Program-made: the position numbers and the translations under genes
Assembly (NCBI GenBank): GCA_002344885.1
Contig: DDUQ01000016.1
Span: 1 to 48,138 of the forward strand
DNA from: Comamonadaceae bacterium UBA2334
Lineage (GTDB): Bacteria > Pseudomonadota > Gammaproteobacteria > Burkholderiales > Burkholderiaceae_C
Length of the DNA stretch: 48,138 bases
Direction: 5' to 3'
Notes under the pieces: generated by a model
Told to the model about the DNA's origin: nothing
Database searches by the model: none
What the model saw: the letters and a program-made list of their open reading frames with translations, nothing else
Shown here: positions 23,680 to 33,033 of the stretch, one piece after another
Numbering within the stretch: the first letter of the stretch is position 1
How the letters are laid out: the number at the start of each line of letters is the position of its first letter

Positions 23680-24438
23680 ATGGACATTGCAGGCAAAGTT
23701 TTCATCGTCACGGGTGGTGCATCGGGGCTGGGCGAAGGCACCGCACGCATGCTCGTCGCCCAGGGCGGTCAGGTCGTGATCGCTGACATGCAGGCTGAAA
23801 AAGGTGCGGCCATCGCCAAGGAACTCGGCGGCGCATTTGTGGCCTGCGACGTCAGCAGCGAAGCTGACGGTCAGGCCGTGGTCAACCAGGCCACCCGCAT
23901 GGGCAAGCTCATGGGTCTGGTCAACTGTGCAGGCATTGCACCGGCCGAAAAAACCGTCGGCAAAACGGGGCCGCACGCCTTGTCCACCTATACCAAGACC
24001 ATCATGGTGAACCTGGTGGGCAGCTTCAACATGATTCGTCTGGCAGCAGATGCCATGTGCAAGAACGAACCCGAAAGCACTGGCGAACGCGGCGTGCTGA
24101 TTTCCACGGCAAGCGTGGCTGCCTACGACGGGCAGATCGGGCAAGCGGCCTACGCTGCCTCCAAGGGTGGCATTGTTGGCATGACACTGCCCGTCGCGCG
24201 CGACCTGGCACGCAACGGCATCCGCAACATGACCATCGCACCCGGCATCTTCGGCACGCCGATGCTGTTCGGCATGCCCAAGGAGGTTCAGGATGCCTTG
24301 GCCGCAGGTGTCCCCTTCCCCAGCCGGTTGGGCACCCCGCAGGACTATGCGCGTCTGGTCAAACACATCATTGAGAACGACATGCTGAACGGCGAAGTCA
24401 TCCGGCTCGACGGTGCCATCAGGCTGGCGCCGCGCTGA
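23680..24438 (+). CDS. Short-chain dehydrogenase, 3-hydroxyacyl-CoA dehydrogenase type II-like
   Basis: This 252-residue SDR has the NAD-binding TGGASGLG (11-18), acidic residue in VVIADMQ, and catalytic S145 with Y158-K162 (YAASK). The late segment IAPGIFGTPMLFGMPKEVQ matches 17-beta-HSD10/3-hydroxy-2-methylbutyryl-CoA dehydrogenases, which work in isoleucine and branched fatty acid breakdown. AGGAGA precedes the ATG. The palindrome upstream, resembling LiuR sites, supports a role in branched-chain catabolism. Exact substrate uncertain. Confidence 0.88.
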   Translation: MDIAGKVFIVTGGASGLGEGTARMLVAQGGQVVIADMQAEKGAAIAKELGGAFVACDVSSEADGQAVVNQATRMGKLMGLVNCAGIAPAEKTVGKTGPHALSTYTKTIMVNLVGSFNMIRLAADAMCKNEPESTGERGVLISTASVAAYDGQIGQAAYAASKGGIVGMTLPVARDLARNGIRNMTIAPGIFGTPMLFGMPKEVQDALAAGVPFPSRLGTPQDYARLVKHIIENDMLNGEVIRLDGAIRLAPR

Positions 24439-24578
24439 ACGCACACCTGTTCACACAGCGCCAGGCGCAGCCCAAAAAAGGCTGACGCCTGCATGCCAAG
24501 GGCGGTGTTTGGGTTGAAAATAGCGCAGCTGTCGACTCACACCCCAACGCTGCCCACGCGGCAAGCACTGCCCCTCAC

Positions 24579-26093
24579 ATGACCGCCAAGAAGCCTGCCG
24601 AAATTGCAAAGGAAGCTTTCAAGCTCATTGCAGAACGCAAACTCCAACCCACACCGGATGTCTATGCCGCTGCTTACGCCGAAATCACCGGCGAAAAGCC
24701 GACGCCCGAGTTCCCGGAGGAAGCGCTTCGGCGCATTGCCCTGGCACTGCCCGCACACGAGATCACGCTGGCCAAAGCCGTGTCGTCGGTCGAACAGGCC
24801 ATCACGCAGCACAACTGGGCAGCCCTCAAAAACAGCCTGCTCGACTACGTGACAAAAGTAGAGCAGCAAGTGGCTGACACGCCGCATGCACCCACCAAAG
24901 CCAGCCTGGAGGTGCGTGAACAGGTTGCACGCCTGATCGAACATGTCAAACCTGCACTGGGCGATGACGACGTCAAGTTCAACCATCAACTGCGCGAGTT
25001 GCTGCAGTTGCTGCGACACCCGACCACCGAAAGCGTTGCAGTCCGCACGGCGCTCTCCACATTCAACCTCCGACTGTCCTTTGTGGGCGAGGAGCAGGGG
25101 GCCATCCGGGCCACCCTGCTTCACCTGCTCACGCTGGTCTTTGAAAACATCGCAGCCCTGGGCGTAGAGGATCGTTGGCTCGTCGGCCAGGTCAGCGCCC
25201 TGATGGAAGCTGCCAAACCACCGCTCAACCTCAAGCGGCTGGACGATGTGAAGCGCAAACTGCAGGACGTGATCGTCAAGCAGACCGAGGCCAAAGCCCG
25301 TTCACTGGAAGCGCAGGCCCAGATCAAGATGATGTTGGCCACGTTCATCGAACGGCTGTCACAGATGACCGACACCACGGGCAACTTCCGCAACGAAATC
25401 GACAGCTTTGCCAAAGTGATCGAAGAAGCCCATGTACTGGAGGAAATTGGGCCGGCCCTCCAATCTGTGCTGACAGCCACCCGAACCATGGAAGAGAGCG
25501 CCCGTCAGGTGGGCACAGAGTTGCGCACGATACGCGAGCGCGCGGTCAAGGCCGAAGAAGAAATCATCAAGCTGCAGACCGAACTGGACAAAGCCAGTGT
25601 GCAGGCTCGACTCGACCCGCTCACCGGGGCATTGAACCGGCGCGGCCTGGACGAAGCGTTCGCGCGAGAGGTCAACTCGGCGCGGCGAAAAGGCACCACT
25701 TTGTGTCTCGCCATGCTCGACATCGACAATTTCAAGCAACTGAACGACCACCACGGCCACGATTCGGGCGATGCAGCCCTGTCACACCTCGTGTCGGTCG
25801 CACGCACCAGCATGCGCCCGCAAGACACCATGGCCCGTTATGGCGGTGAAGAGTTTGTCATCCTGCTGCCGGATACGGCACTGCAAAACGGCGTGGAGGC
25901 CATGCAACGGTTGCAACGCGAACTGACCAAGCGGCTTTTTCTGCAGAACAACGAGCGTCTGCTGATCACATTCAGTGCAGGCGTCGCGCAACTCGAAGCC
26001 GACGAAACGGCCGAAGATGCCGTCAAGCGCGCTGATGAAGCGATGTACCTGGCCAAACGTGCCGGCAAGAACCGCGTGTTTGCCGCATCCTGA
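24579..26093 (+). CDS. Cytosolic diguanylate cyclase (GGEEF) with helical N-terminal region
   Basis: The 504-residue protein has no membrane segment. The first 340 residues are mostly helical, with a coiled coil before the GGDEF domain (about 341-500). GGEEF is at 422-426, an accepted active variant, and the I-site RxxD is at 413-416 (RPQD), so it should make cyclic di-GMP and be feedback-inhibited. The N-terminal part resembles no sensor domain that I know. It lies 73 bases ahead of dnaG in the same direction and may be read through with it. Confidence 0.9.
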   Translation: MTAKKPAEIAKEAFKLIAERKLQPTPDVYAAAYAEITGEKPTPEFPEEALRRIALALPAHEITLAKAVSSVEQAITQHNWAALKNSLLDYVTKVEQQVADTPHAPTKASLEVREQVARLIEHVKPALGDDDVKFNHQLRELLQLLRHPTTESVAVRTALSTFNLRLSFVGEEQGAIRATLLHLLTLVFENIAALGVEDRWLVGQVSALMEAAKPPLNLKRLDDVKRKLQDVIVKQTEAKARSLEAQAQIKMMLATFIERLSQMTDTTGNFRNEIDSFAKVIEEAHVLEEIGPALQSVLTATRTMEESARQVGTELRTIRERAVKAEEEIIKLQTELDKASVQARLDPLTGALNRRGLDEAFAREVNSARRKGTTLCLAMLDIDNFKQLNDHHGHDSGDAALSHLVSVARTSMRPQDTMARYGGEEFVILLPDTALQNGVEAMQRLQRELTKRLFLQNNERLLITFSAGVAQLEADETAEDAVKRADEAMYLAKRAGKNRVFAAS

Positions 26094-26166
26094 GTCCCGT
26101 CGCGCCTGCCTTCCACCGCATCGCCAAACGGTCAACCGCCTTCGCCGAGCCATCTGTCTGCCGCCT

Positions 26167-28230
26167 GTGAGCATCCCTCAGTCTTTCCTCCAGGAACTGC
26201 TGACCCGCGTTGACGTGGTCGAGGTGGTGGGTCGCTATGTGCAGCTGAAAAAAGGCGGTGCCAACTTCATGGGGCTGTGCCCGTTCCACGGCGAAAAATC
26301 CCCATCGTTCAGCGTCAGCCCCGCCAAACAGTTTTATCACTGCTTCGGTTGCGGAGCCAACGGCAACGCCATTTCTTTCCTGATGGCACATGCCGGCATG
26401 TCATTCGTCGAGGCCGTCACCGATCTCGCCCAGCAAACAGGCCTTGCTGTGCCCGATGACCGGGCACAACCCGAGGACAAAGCCCGACAGCGGGTACTGA
26501 GAGATGAACAAACCTCGCTCACCACACTGCTGGACAGTCTGGCCAAGGGCTACCAGAGGCATCTGAAAATATCGCCCCGTGCTATCGCGTACCTGAAGGG
26601 CCGGGGCTTGTCGGGCGAGATCGCACATGCATTCGGTCTCGGCTATGCGCCGGAAGGCTGGCGGTCACTGGCCAGCCTGGTTCCGGATTACGCCGACCCC
26701 AGGTTGGTGACATCCGGCATGGTGATCGTGCGTGACGACGAAGCCGCACCACTGGCCACAGCGCCCGATGCCGCCCATGCCGACCCAGGCGCAGACCACC
26801 GACAGAGCAAACGCTACGACCGATTCAGGGACCGCATCATGTTCCCTATTCGCAATGTCAAAGGCGAAACCATCGGTTTTGGTGGCCGCATTCTGGACAA
26901 AGGCGAACCCAAATACCTGAACAGCCCCGAAACACCAGTTTTCAGCAAAGGGCGTGAGTTGTATGGCCTGTTCGAGGCCCGAACCGCCATACGCACACAA
27001 GGTTATGCGCTGGTCACCGAGGGCTACATGGACGTAGTGGCCCTGGCGCAACTGGGTTTTGCCAATGCAGTGGCCACGCTGGGCACAGCCTGCACGCCCG
27101 AACACATCCAGAAACTGTTGCGTTTCACCGATGCGGTGGTTTTCAGCTTCGACGGTGACGCGGCCGGCCGCAGGGCTGCCGCCAAAGCGATGCAGGCGGC
27201 CCTGCCGTTTGCCGTGGACACCCGCAACATCAAATTTCTCTTCCTTCCCGCCGAACACGACCCGGACAGCTTCATCCGAACACATGGCTCCGAGTCGTTT
27301 TCGCAAAGTGTCGCCGAGGCCATGCCCCTGAGCCAGTTCATGCTGGACACAGCACGGGCACAGTGCGACATGGGCACACCAGAGGGCCGCGCGCGGATGG
27401 CCAGCCAGGCCAAACCACTCTGGTTGGCACTCCCGGATGGGGCCCTGAAGCGACAGATGCTCGCAGAAATCGCAACGCTGGTTGGCTTGGGCATTCAGGA
27501 TCTGACGGAACTCTGGAAATTGGCTGCCTCACCCCAGGCGACGCCTCCCCATCCGACAACAACCTACCGCGAAGCTCCAATGCAACACGCCAGTGAATGG
27601 ACACACCCATCGGCAGTGGACCCGTGGACGACACACCGGCCCAACGCATCGAACCAGTTTCGACGCCGGGAGGGCAATGATGGCGCGGGACGAGGATTTC
27701 AAAGCAGGTTTCCCCGACGGGAACAGCGCGCGCCCCGACTGCCTCCACCCCAAGTCCAGACGCGCGCAGAGTTGGCCGCCCGGCTGTTGTTCAGCCACCC
27801 GTCGGCGTGGGAGGGGCTGACACCAGAAGACCACCGCCTTCTGTCGAATTTGCCAGAACCCATGGGTGCATTGATGAACTGGGCTGAAACGCAATGGCAC
27901 GACCACGGTGCGCAGCCTTGGGCCGTTGTACAGCAAGCACTCGCCGGACAACCTTTTGAAGCGCTGGCCAACCAACTGATGGCGCAGGCGAACGTGATCC
28001 AGGGTGCTGCAATCGCAGCACCCGACCACGATGAGCAGGCCGATGCCCGGAAAGAGCTGCGCGAACTTCTGTGGCGCATGCAGGTTGACGACCTCATGGC
28101 ACAGGAAACCCTTGCGCTGGCCGATGCACACACGCAACCCGAGGCCCTTCACCGCTACCGCGAACTTTACGACCGGCGTTGTGCGCTCCAAAAACAATTG
28201 CAACAGCAGTTGCAGCTCAAAAACGTATAA
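26167..28230 (+). CDS. dnaG: DNA primase
   Basis: The start is the GTG giving MSIPQSFLQELLTRVDVVEV (687 aa); the frame is open further upstream but overlaps the diguanylate cyclase. The zinc-finger ligands C38, H41, C59 and C62 (CPFHGEKSPSF, CFGCGANG) are present. The TOPRIM core is seen as LVTEGYMDVVAL and FSFDGDAAGRRAA. A Pro/Arg-rich linker leads to the C-terminal helicase-binding domain. It makes the RNA primers for replication. A TATAAT overlaps the stop codon and may serve rpoD. Confidence 0.95.
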   Translation: MSIPQSFLQELLTRVDVVEVVGRYVQLKKGGANFMGLCPFHGEKSPSFSVSPAKQFYHCFGCGANGNAISFLMAHAGMSFVEAVTDLAQQTGLAVPDDRAQPEDKARQRVLRDEQTSLTTLLDSLAKGYQRHLKISPRAIAYLKGRGLSGEIAHAFGLGYAPEGWRSLASLVPDYADPRLVTSGMVIVRDDEAAPLATAPDAAHADPGADHRQSKRYDRFRDRIMFPIRNVKGETIGFGGRILDKGEPKYLNSPETPVFSKGRELYGLFEARTAIRTQGYALVTEGYMDVVALAQLGFANAVATLGTACTPEHIQKLLRFTDAVVFSFDGDAAGRRAAAKAMQAALPFAVDTRNIKFLFLPAEHDPDSFIRTHGSESFSQSVAEAMPLSQFMLDTARAQCDMGTPEGRARMASQAKPLWLALPDGALKRQMLAEIATLVGLGIQDLTELWKLAASPQATPPHPTTTYREAPMQHASEWTHPSAVDPWTTHRPNASNQFRRREGNDGAGRGFQSRFPRREQRAPRLPPPQVQTRAELAARLLFSHPSAWEGLTPEDHRLLSNLPEPMGALMNWAETQWHDHGAQPWAVVQQALAGQPFEALANQLMAQANVIQGAAIAAPDHDEQADARKELRELLWRMQVDDLMAQETLALADAHTQPEALHRYRELYDRRCALQKQLQQQLQLKNV

Positions 28231-28231
28231 T
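28226..28231 (+). promoter_or_regulatory. Candidate -10 (TATAAT) for rpoD at the dnaG stop codon
   Basis: TATAAT at 28226-28231 overlaps the TAA stop of dnaG, 260 bases before rpoD. The best -35 candidate, TTGCAA at 28198, has a 22-base spacer, which is too long; none lies at 17. It could be a weak or activator-dependent promoter, or chance. Confidence 0.3.
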
Positions 28232-28493
28232 CAAAGGTTTTCAGGCAAGCGCGACAGCAGCACCTCCGGCCCCGGCCACCTTCCGCAACGGATCGTCGGA
28301 CCCTGTTCCAGGCCACTCCCCGCAAGGGCTGCACACCAAATGTTCGCCCCACCCACTTGCCCGCGCGCACGGCTGTACTGGCCATGCGCGCATTTTTGCG
28401 TCTGCCCGCACAGAGGTCTGTCAGATTGACAGGTTGCACTGCGGCGGCCCGGCGCAAATCACCCATGTATCCGTCCCGCTCCAAGAGGTCCTC

Positions 28494-30827
28494 ATGTCAG
28501 TAAAAAAGACAGCCGCGCCCGCTGCCCCCACGATCGTGGTCAAAAAATCTGCCCGGTCCAAACTGGTTACCGAAGCTGCCAGCGCCCCCGAAGCAACTGC
28601 GCCCGAGCCCGAACTGACCACGCCCGAGCCGGAAAAAACGGGCAAAGTGCGCCGCTTGGCAGCGAGCAAGTCCACTGAAACCAAAGCTGTCAAGCCTGCC
28701 GCGCGAAAGTCAAGTGCCGCTGGAGAGGAAGACAGCCCAAAGCCCGCCAAGAAGAAAGCCACCAAAGCGACCAGCAAGGCAAAAGCCAAAGACAAAGAAG
28801 AAGACCTGGACGACACCGACCTGTCCGACATTGACGACGAGTTGGAAGGCGAGCCGGAAGCATCCGATGCCACCGAGGCAGCCAGCGCAGCGCCGACCGA
28901 AAAGGTCAAGCCCCTGCGCATGAAGATCAGCAAGGCCAAGGAAAAGGCCCTGATGAAGGAATTCGGACTCGACGACACGGTCCTCTCCGAAGAAGAAGTC
29001 GCCCAACGCCGTCAGCGCCTGAAGACCCTGATCAAACTGGGCAAAACCCGTGGCTACCTGACGCACGGCGAAATCAACGACCATTTGCCTGACAAACTGG
29101 TCGAAGCCGAAACGCTCGAAGTCGTCATCTCCCTGCTGAACGACATGGGCGTGGCCGTATACGAGCAGACACCCGATGCCGAAACACTGCTGCTGAACAA
29201 CACCGGCCCCACCGCTGCCACCGAAGAAGAAGCCGAAGAGGAAGCCGAAGCGGCCCTGTCCACGGTCGACAGCGAATTCGGTCGCACCACCGACCCGGTG
29301 CGCATGTACATGCGTGAAATGGGCACGGTCGAGCTGCTGACACGTGAAGGCGAAATCGAAATTGCCAAGCGCATCGAAGGTGGGTTGAATGCCATGATGG
29401 CGGCCATCTCCGAATCGCCTGCCACCATTGCCACCATCCTGGCCAATGCAGAAGAAATCCGCGCCGGCAAGGTGGTGATCTCCACTGTCGTGGACGGTTT
29501 TGCCGATGCCAACGAGAACGACGACTACGTGGCGGAAGAAGACTTCGACGAGTACGACGAAGCTGACGACGATGATGGCAAAGGCGGCTCCAAGGCACTG
29601 ACTAAGAAGCTGGAGGAACTCAAGCGCGAGGCCATGTCGCGTTTTGACAGCATCCGTGCCCACCACGAGAAGCTGCAGAAAATCTACGAAAAAGAAGGCT
29701 ACGGCACGCCGAACTATCAAAAAACGCAGACGGCCATCACCACCGAGTTGATGACCATTCGCTTCACTGCCAAGACCATCGAAAAACTGTGCGACCAATT
29801 GCGTGGCCAGGTGGACGATGTGCGCAAGCGGGAACGCGAGCTGCGCCGCATCATCGTTGACAAGTGCGGCATGCCCCAGGAACGCTTCATTGCAGAGTTC
29901 CCACCCAACCTGATCAACCTGAAATGGGTCGAGCAACAGGCTGCTGCCAACAAGCCCTGGAGCACGGTGATGCACCGGAACATTCCCCCGATCCAGGATT
30001 TGCAGCAGAAACTGATCGACCTGCAGCAATTGGTCGTGGTGCCGCTCGATCAACTGAAGGACATCAACAAGCGAATGAACGAAGGCGAGCGCAACAGCCG
30101 CGACGCCAAGAAAGAAATGATCGAGGCCAACCTGCGCCTGGTCATTTCCATCGCCAAGAAGTACACCAACCGTGGCCTCCAATTCCTGGATTTGATCCAG
30201 GAAGGCAACATCGGCCTGATGAAAGCGGTCGACAAGTTCGAGTACCGCCGTGGCTACAAATTCTCGACCTACGCCACCTGGTGGATCCGCCAGGCCATCA
30301 CTCGCAGCATTGCGGACCAGGCCCGGACGATCCGCATACCGGTGCACATGATCGAGACCATCAACAAGATGAACCGCCTCTCGCGTCAGCACCTGCAGGA
30401 GCACGGCTACGAGCCCGATGCATCGGTGCTGGCGGAAAAGATGGACATCCCCGAAGACAAGATCCGCAAGATCATGAAGATCGCGAAGGAGCCGATCTCC
30501 ATGGAAACCCCCATCGGTGACGACGACGATTCGCACCTGGGCGACTTCATCGAAGACCAGGCCAACACGGCGCCCATCGAGGCCGCCATGCAGGCCGGTC
30601 TGCGCGAAGTGGTCAAGGAGATTCTGGACAGCCTCACCCCTCGCGAGGCCAAGGTGCTACGCATGCGCTTCGGCATTGAGATGTCCACCGACCACACGCT
30701 GGAAGAAGTGGGCAAACAGTTCGACGTGACGCGTGAGCGCATCCGTCAGATCGAGAGCAAGGCCGTGCGCAAGCTCAAGCACCCCAGCAGGAGCGACAAG
30801 TTGCGCAGCTTCATCGACTCTCTCTGA
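28494..30827 (+). CDS. rpoD: RNA polymerase primary sigma factor RpoD (sigma-70)
   Basis: The ATG with AAGAGG upstream gives 777 residues, larger than the 613 of E. coli because of a long Ala/Lys/Glu-rich N-terminal tail (about residues 1-135) ahead of region 1.1. Region 1.2 (DPVRMYMREMGTVELLTREG), the non-conserved acidic insertion (DDYVAEEDFDEYDEADDDDG), region 2 (ANLRLVISIAKKYTNRGLQF and then ISTYATWWIRQ-type 2.4 residues) and region 4 (FDVTRERIRQIESKAVRKLK) are intact. It directs housekeeping transcription. A terminator follows. Confidence 0.96.
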   Translation: MSVKKTAAPAAPTIVVKKSARSKLVTEAASAPEATAPEPELTTPEPEKTGKVRRLAASKSTETKAVKPAARKSSAAGEEDSPKPAKKKATKATSKAKAKDKEEDLDDTDLSDIDDELEGEPEASDATEAASAAPTEKVKPLRMKISKAKEKALMKEFGLDDTVLSEEEVAQRRQRLKTLIKLGKTRGYLTHGEINDHLPDKLVEAETLEVVISLLNDMGVAVYEQTPDAETLLLNNTGPTAATEEEAEEEAEAALSTVDSEFGRTTDPVRMYMREMGTVELLTREGEIEIAKRIEGGLNAMMAAISESPATIATILANAEEIRAGKVVISTVVDGFADANENDDYVAEEDFDEYDEADDDDGKGGSKALTKKLEELKREAMSRFDSIRAHHEKLQKIYEKEGYGTPNYQKTQTAITTELMTIRFTAKTIEKLCDQLRGQVDDVRKRERELRRIIVDKCGMPQERFIAEFPPNLINLKWVEQQAAANKPWSTVMHRNIPPIQDLQQKLIDLQQLVVVPLDQLKDINKRMNEGERNSRDAKKEMIEANLRLVISIAKKYTNRGLQFLDLIQEGNIGLMKAVDKFEYRRGYKFSTYATWWIRQAITRSIADQARTIRIPVHMIETINKMNRLSRQHLQEHGYEPDASVLAEKMDIPEDKIRKIMKIAKEPISMETPIGDDDDSHLGDFIEDQANTAPIEAAMQAGLREVVKEILDSLTPREAKVLRMRFGIEMSTDHTLEEVGKQFDVTRERIRQIESKAVRKLKHPSRSDKLRSFIDSL

Positions 30828-30885
30828 CGCGGGTGCGGTCGCTGGCAGCATTGGCAGCGCCACGCCCGTTTGCCACCACAAGCAC

Positions 30886-30910
30886 AATCCCCTCTTGAGG
30901 GGATTTTTTA
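30886..30910 (+). terminator. Rho-independent terminator of rpoD
   Basis: AATCCCC (30886-30892), loop of about six bases, GGGGATT (30899-30905) then a T-run; the stem can extend by TC/GA with a tighter loop. It lies 58 bases after the rpoD stop and just before a convergent gene. Confidence 0.88.
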
Positions 30911-30914
30911 CGTT

Positions 30915-30962
30915 TTTTTACGACGTATCGCTTACAAATACTGGATTTTCAGCTATCGAAAA
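30915..30962 (-). repeat. TAGC-N18-AAGCGCT repeat element, copy 4 (minus strand, contains the stop of the aldo/keto reductase)
   Basis: On the minus strand TAGC (30955-30952) is followed after 18 bases by AAGCGAT (30933-30927). The TGA stop of the reductase (30951-30949) lies inside, so the last codons (VFDS) belong to the element. Confidence 0.7.
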
Positions 30963-31947
30963 CTTCAGTGTCGACTTCCAGACTCTGCGCGGCGTTGTAG
31001 CGGGGGCCGCACACGTCATCAGGTTTGAACAACCGATCCAGCTTCTGCATCATGTCAGGACCGACAGGCGTCTGCAATGCAGCCATGTTTTCACGCAAAT
31101 GGGCTTGGTTGGTGGTGCCAGGTATCGGAATGACATGGGGTGACCGGTTCAACAGCCAGGCCAGCGCCAGTTGTGCCGGTGTACAGCCGGCCTCTTGCGC
31201 CAGTGGCACATAGCGGTCCAGCAAACGCAGGTTGGCCGCGTAGTTGAGCACGTCGAAGCGGGGCATGTTGCGCCGCATGTCTGTGGCATGCAGGCGCGAT
31301 GTGTCGACCAGTTTGGTGGTCAGGTAGGCACGCGCCAGCGGGCTGAATGCGACAAACGCCACGCCCAGTTCGGCACAGGCATCGAGAACGGCAATTTCCG
31401 GGTTGCGCGTCCACAGTGAATACTCCGACTGCACAGCCGCAATGGGGTGCACCGCATGCGCCCGCCGCAACGTCGATGCAGACACCTCACTCAAGCCCAA
31501 CGCGCGGACCTTGCCTGCATGCACTAGGTCGGCCATGGCCCCAACGCTGTCTTCGATGGGGACCAACTTGTCCCAGCGGTGCAGGTAAAGCAGGTCGATC
31601 ACATCAGTTTTGAGGCGGGACAGACTGGCCTCACAACTGGCCCTGATGGATGCCGGACGACCATCGATACGGCGTTCCATACCGGCATCGGGGTGAAACA
31701 ACCCGCACTTGGTCGCCAACACAAAGCGCTGGCGGTGGGGCGACAGCACGCGACCGACCAGGGACTCGTTTGCACCATTGCCATACAAGGCCGCCGTGTC
31801 GAAGAAGTCAACGCCCTGCTCCAGTGCATCTAGCAAGACGGCCTCTGCCTGCGCGTCGGTCGCTGCGGGCCCGTACCCGTGGCTGAGTCCCATGCAACCG
31901 AAGCCAACCGCTTGAACACTGAACGGACCCACGCTGCGTTGATGCAT
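30949..31947 (-). CDS. Aldo/keto reductase
   Basis: Starting at the ATG that gives MHQRSVGPFSVQAVGFGCMG (332 aa), which has AGG seven bases upstream; an ATG two codons earlier is less well placed. The catalytic tetrad of the family is visible: Asp and Tyr in DFFDTAALYGNG, Lys in VLATKCGL, and His in LLYLHRWD. The late PIPGTT and RENMAALQ motifs bind NADP. Such enzymes reduce aldehydes and ketones in the cytosol. It is divergent from an HxlR regulator gene, a common pairing in which the regulator controls the enzyme. Confidence 0.88.
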   Translation of the reverse strand: MHQRSVGPFSVQAVGFGCMGLSHGYGPAATDAQAEAVLLDALEQGVDFFDTAALYGNGANESLVGRVLSPHRQRFVLATKCGLFHPDAGMERRIDGRPASIRASCEASLSRLKTDVIDLLYLHRWDKLVPIEDSVGAMADLVHAGKVRALGLSEVSASTLRRAHAVHPIAAVQSEYSLWTRNPEIAVLDACAELGVAFVAFSPLARAYLTTKLVDTSRLHATDMRRNMPRFDVLNYAANLRLLDRYVPLAQEAGCTPAQLALAWLLNRSPHVIPIPGTTNQAHLRENMAALQTPVGPDMMQKLDRLFKPDDVCGPRYNAAQSLEVDTEVFDS

Positions 31948-32342
31948 TGCCATGCCTGATCGAATACGAGTTGATGAAGCAGGAACGATACCGCAACATC
32001 GCCAGACAGGCCATCCTGCCGACGCATGGGACACCCGCACAGATGCAGCAAATGGAAAAACAGTCTTCAGCTCAGCGCATGACTTCAGGCACAATGGCAC
32101 CTCTGAGATGCAGACGGCAAACAACACAGATGGTGAACAGGCACTGTCTTTGAAGCTACCAAAGTCGAAGCAATATCAAATTTGATTTATAGTTACTGCA
32201 CCGCTTCGGCAACTGCTGCCGGCCTGACAACCAGACACCCGTCGTCAGACGCATGGCAAGAATCAGATTCCAGCGAACGCACACCCCAGAGAGAGAGATG
32301 TTGGCGTCAGCCACTTGACCCAGACAGAGGAGATATCCACCC
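31948..32342. other. 395-bp divergent gap between aldo/keto reductase and HxlR genes
   Basis: No credible gene is seen. The only clear structure is a 12-base perfect palindrome ATCAAATTTGAT at 32175-32186, extending imperfectly by two pairs each side (one mismatch), about 160 bases before the regulator start. It may be an operator. The short reading frames in the gap have no family resemblance or good ribosome binding sites. Confidence 0.5.
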
Positions 32343-32666
32343 ATGAGTTCCAAAGCCAAGTCCGCCGTGTCCCAGTTGTTCGACTTGTTGGAGTCGCGCT
32401 ATGCGTTGCGCGTGTTGTGGGCGCTCAGGGACGGACATCCTCAAACTTTCCGACTGTTGCAAGACAGCGTTGGCGGTGTGACCCCCAACACCCTGAACAC
32501 ACGCCTGAAAGAACTTCGGGCTGCCGGCCTGATCGAGCACGGCGGCAACGGCTATGGCCTCACACGCACGGGGCTTGACCTGCTCAAGCGCCTGAACGAC
32601 CTGCAGGCCTTTTCCAACAAATGGGTGGCCGCGCAAGCCAAAGCGGCTGAAGCTGCAGGCAGCTGA
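32343..32666 (+). CDS. HxlR-family winged-helix transcriptional regulator
   Basis: The 107-residue protein is a single winged helix of the HxlR type: LLESRYALRVLWALRDGHPQ, then TFRLLQDSVGGVTPNTLNTR, then LKELRAAGLIEHGGNGYGLT. The usual leading Cys that senses quinones or electrophiles in HypR/YodB members is absent. It is likely to regulate the divergent aldo/keto reductase gene. GAGGAGA lies about ten bases before the ATG. Confidence 0.85.
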   Translation: MSSKAKSAVSQLFDLLESRYALRVLWALRDGHPQTFRLLQDSVGGVTPNTLNTRLKELRAAGLIEHGGNGYGLTRTGLDLLKRLNDLQAFSNKWVAAQAKAAEAAGS

Positions 32667-33033
32667 AGCACTGCGCGGCCTTTGCGGCGAGACCGCATGG
32701 GCCCATGCATCGGGACGACGCCCTGCTCGCAGCGTCCCTCACCCGCGTGTCTCAAGCGTGCGCATGCGGGTGACAGATCTCCCAACCATCCAGACACCCT
32801 GCCCCAGGCAACTGCAGACAGCAGAGACCGCTGGGCGGTTCGCCCAGTCTGTCGTCACGGGCGTGGTGTGGCAGCCAGGCACTTGCCCGCGCAAGACTGC
32901 TGCCCACGCAGGTGAAGCGCCCTCGGCTGTGTGACCACTGCATGCTGCACTGGCCGCACCGACGGGCACTTGAATTCCTCTGTGTCGGCCCCAAATGCTA
33001 CGCAGATTTTGTTACACACATCCCGCTCGCACC
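32667..33033. other. 367-bp gap upstream of grpE
   Basis: Nothing looks coding. It holds the sigma-32-like promoter of grpE at its right end (separate entry) and a perfect seven-pair hairpin CTGGGCG-GTT-CGCCCAG at 32831-32847 with no T-run, so it is not a standard terminator. Confidence 0.5.
32969..32996 (+). promoter_or_regulatory. Sigma-32-type heat-shock promoter of grpE
   Basis: CTTGAA (32969-32974), 14-base spacer, then CCCCAAAT (32989-32996), which matches the heat-shock consensus CTTGAA-N13-17-CCCCATNT closely. It lies 38 bases before the grpE start. Confidence 0.8.

Noticed and set aside
28710..30536. A 608-codon frame antisense to rpoD
   Set aside because: Composition is a mirror of rpoD codon bias (Phe/Val/His/Asp-rich) with no motif.
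31952..32185. 77-codon frame in the reductase/HxlR gap
   Set aside because: Polar low-complexity translation without a ribosome binding site.
32190..32230. A seventh TAGC-N18 repeat copy (TAGT-N18)
   Set aside because: The bases after the 18-base gap do not match AAGCGCT.
32831..32847. Hairpin as HxlR terminator
   Set aside because: No T-run follows and it lies 165 bases past the stop.
32682..32915. 77-codon frame before grpE
   Set aside because: No ribosome binding site, family or conserved composition; the region has promoter-like sequence instead.
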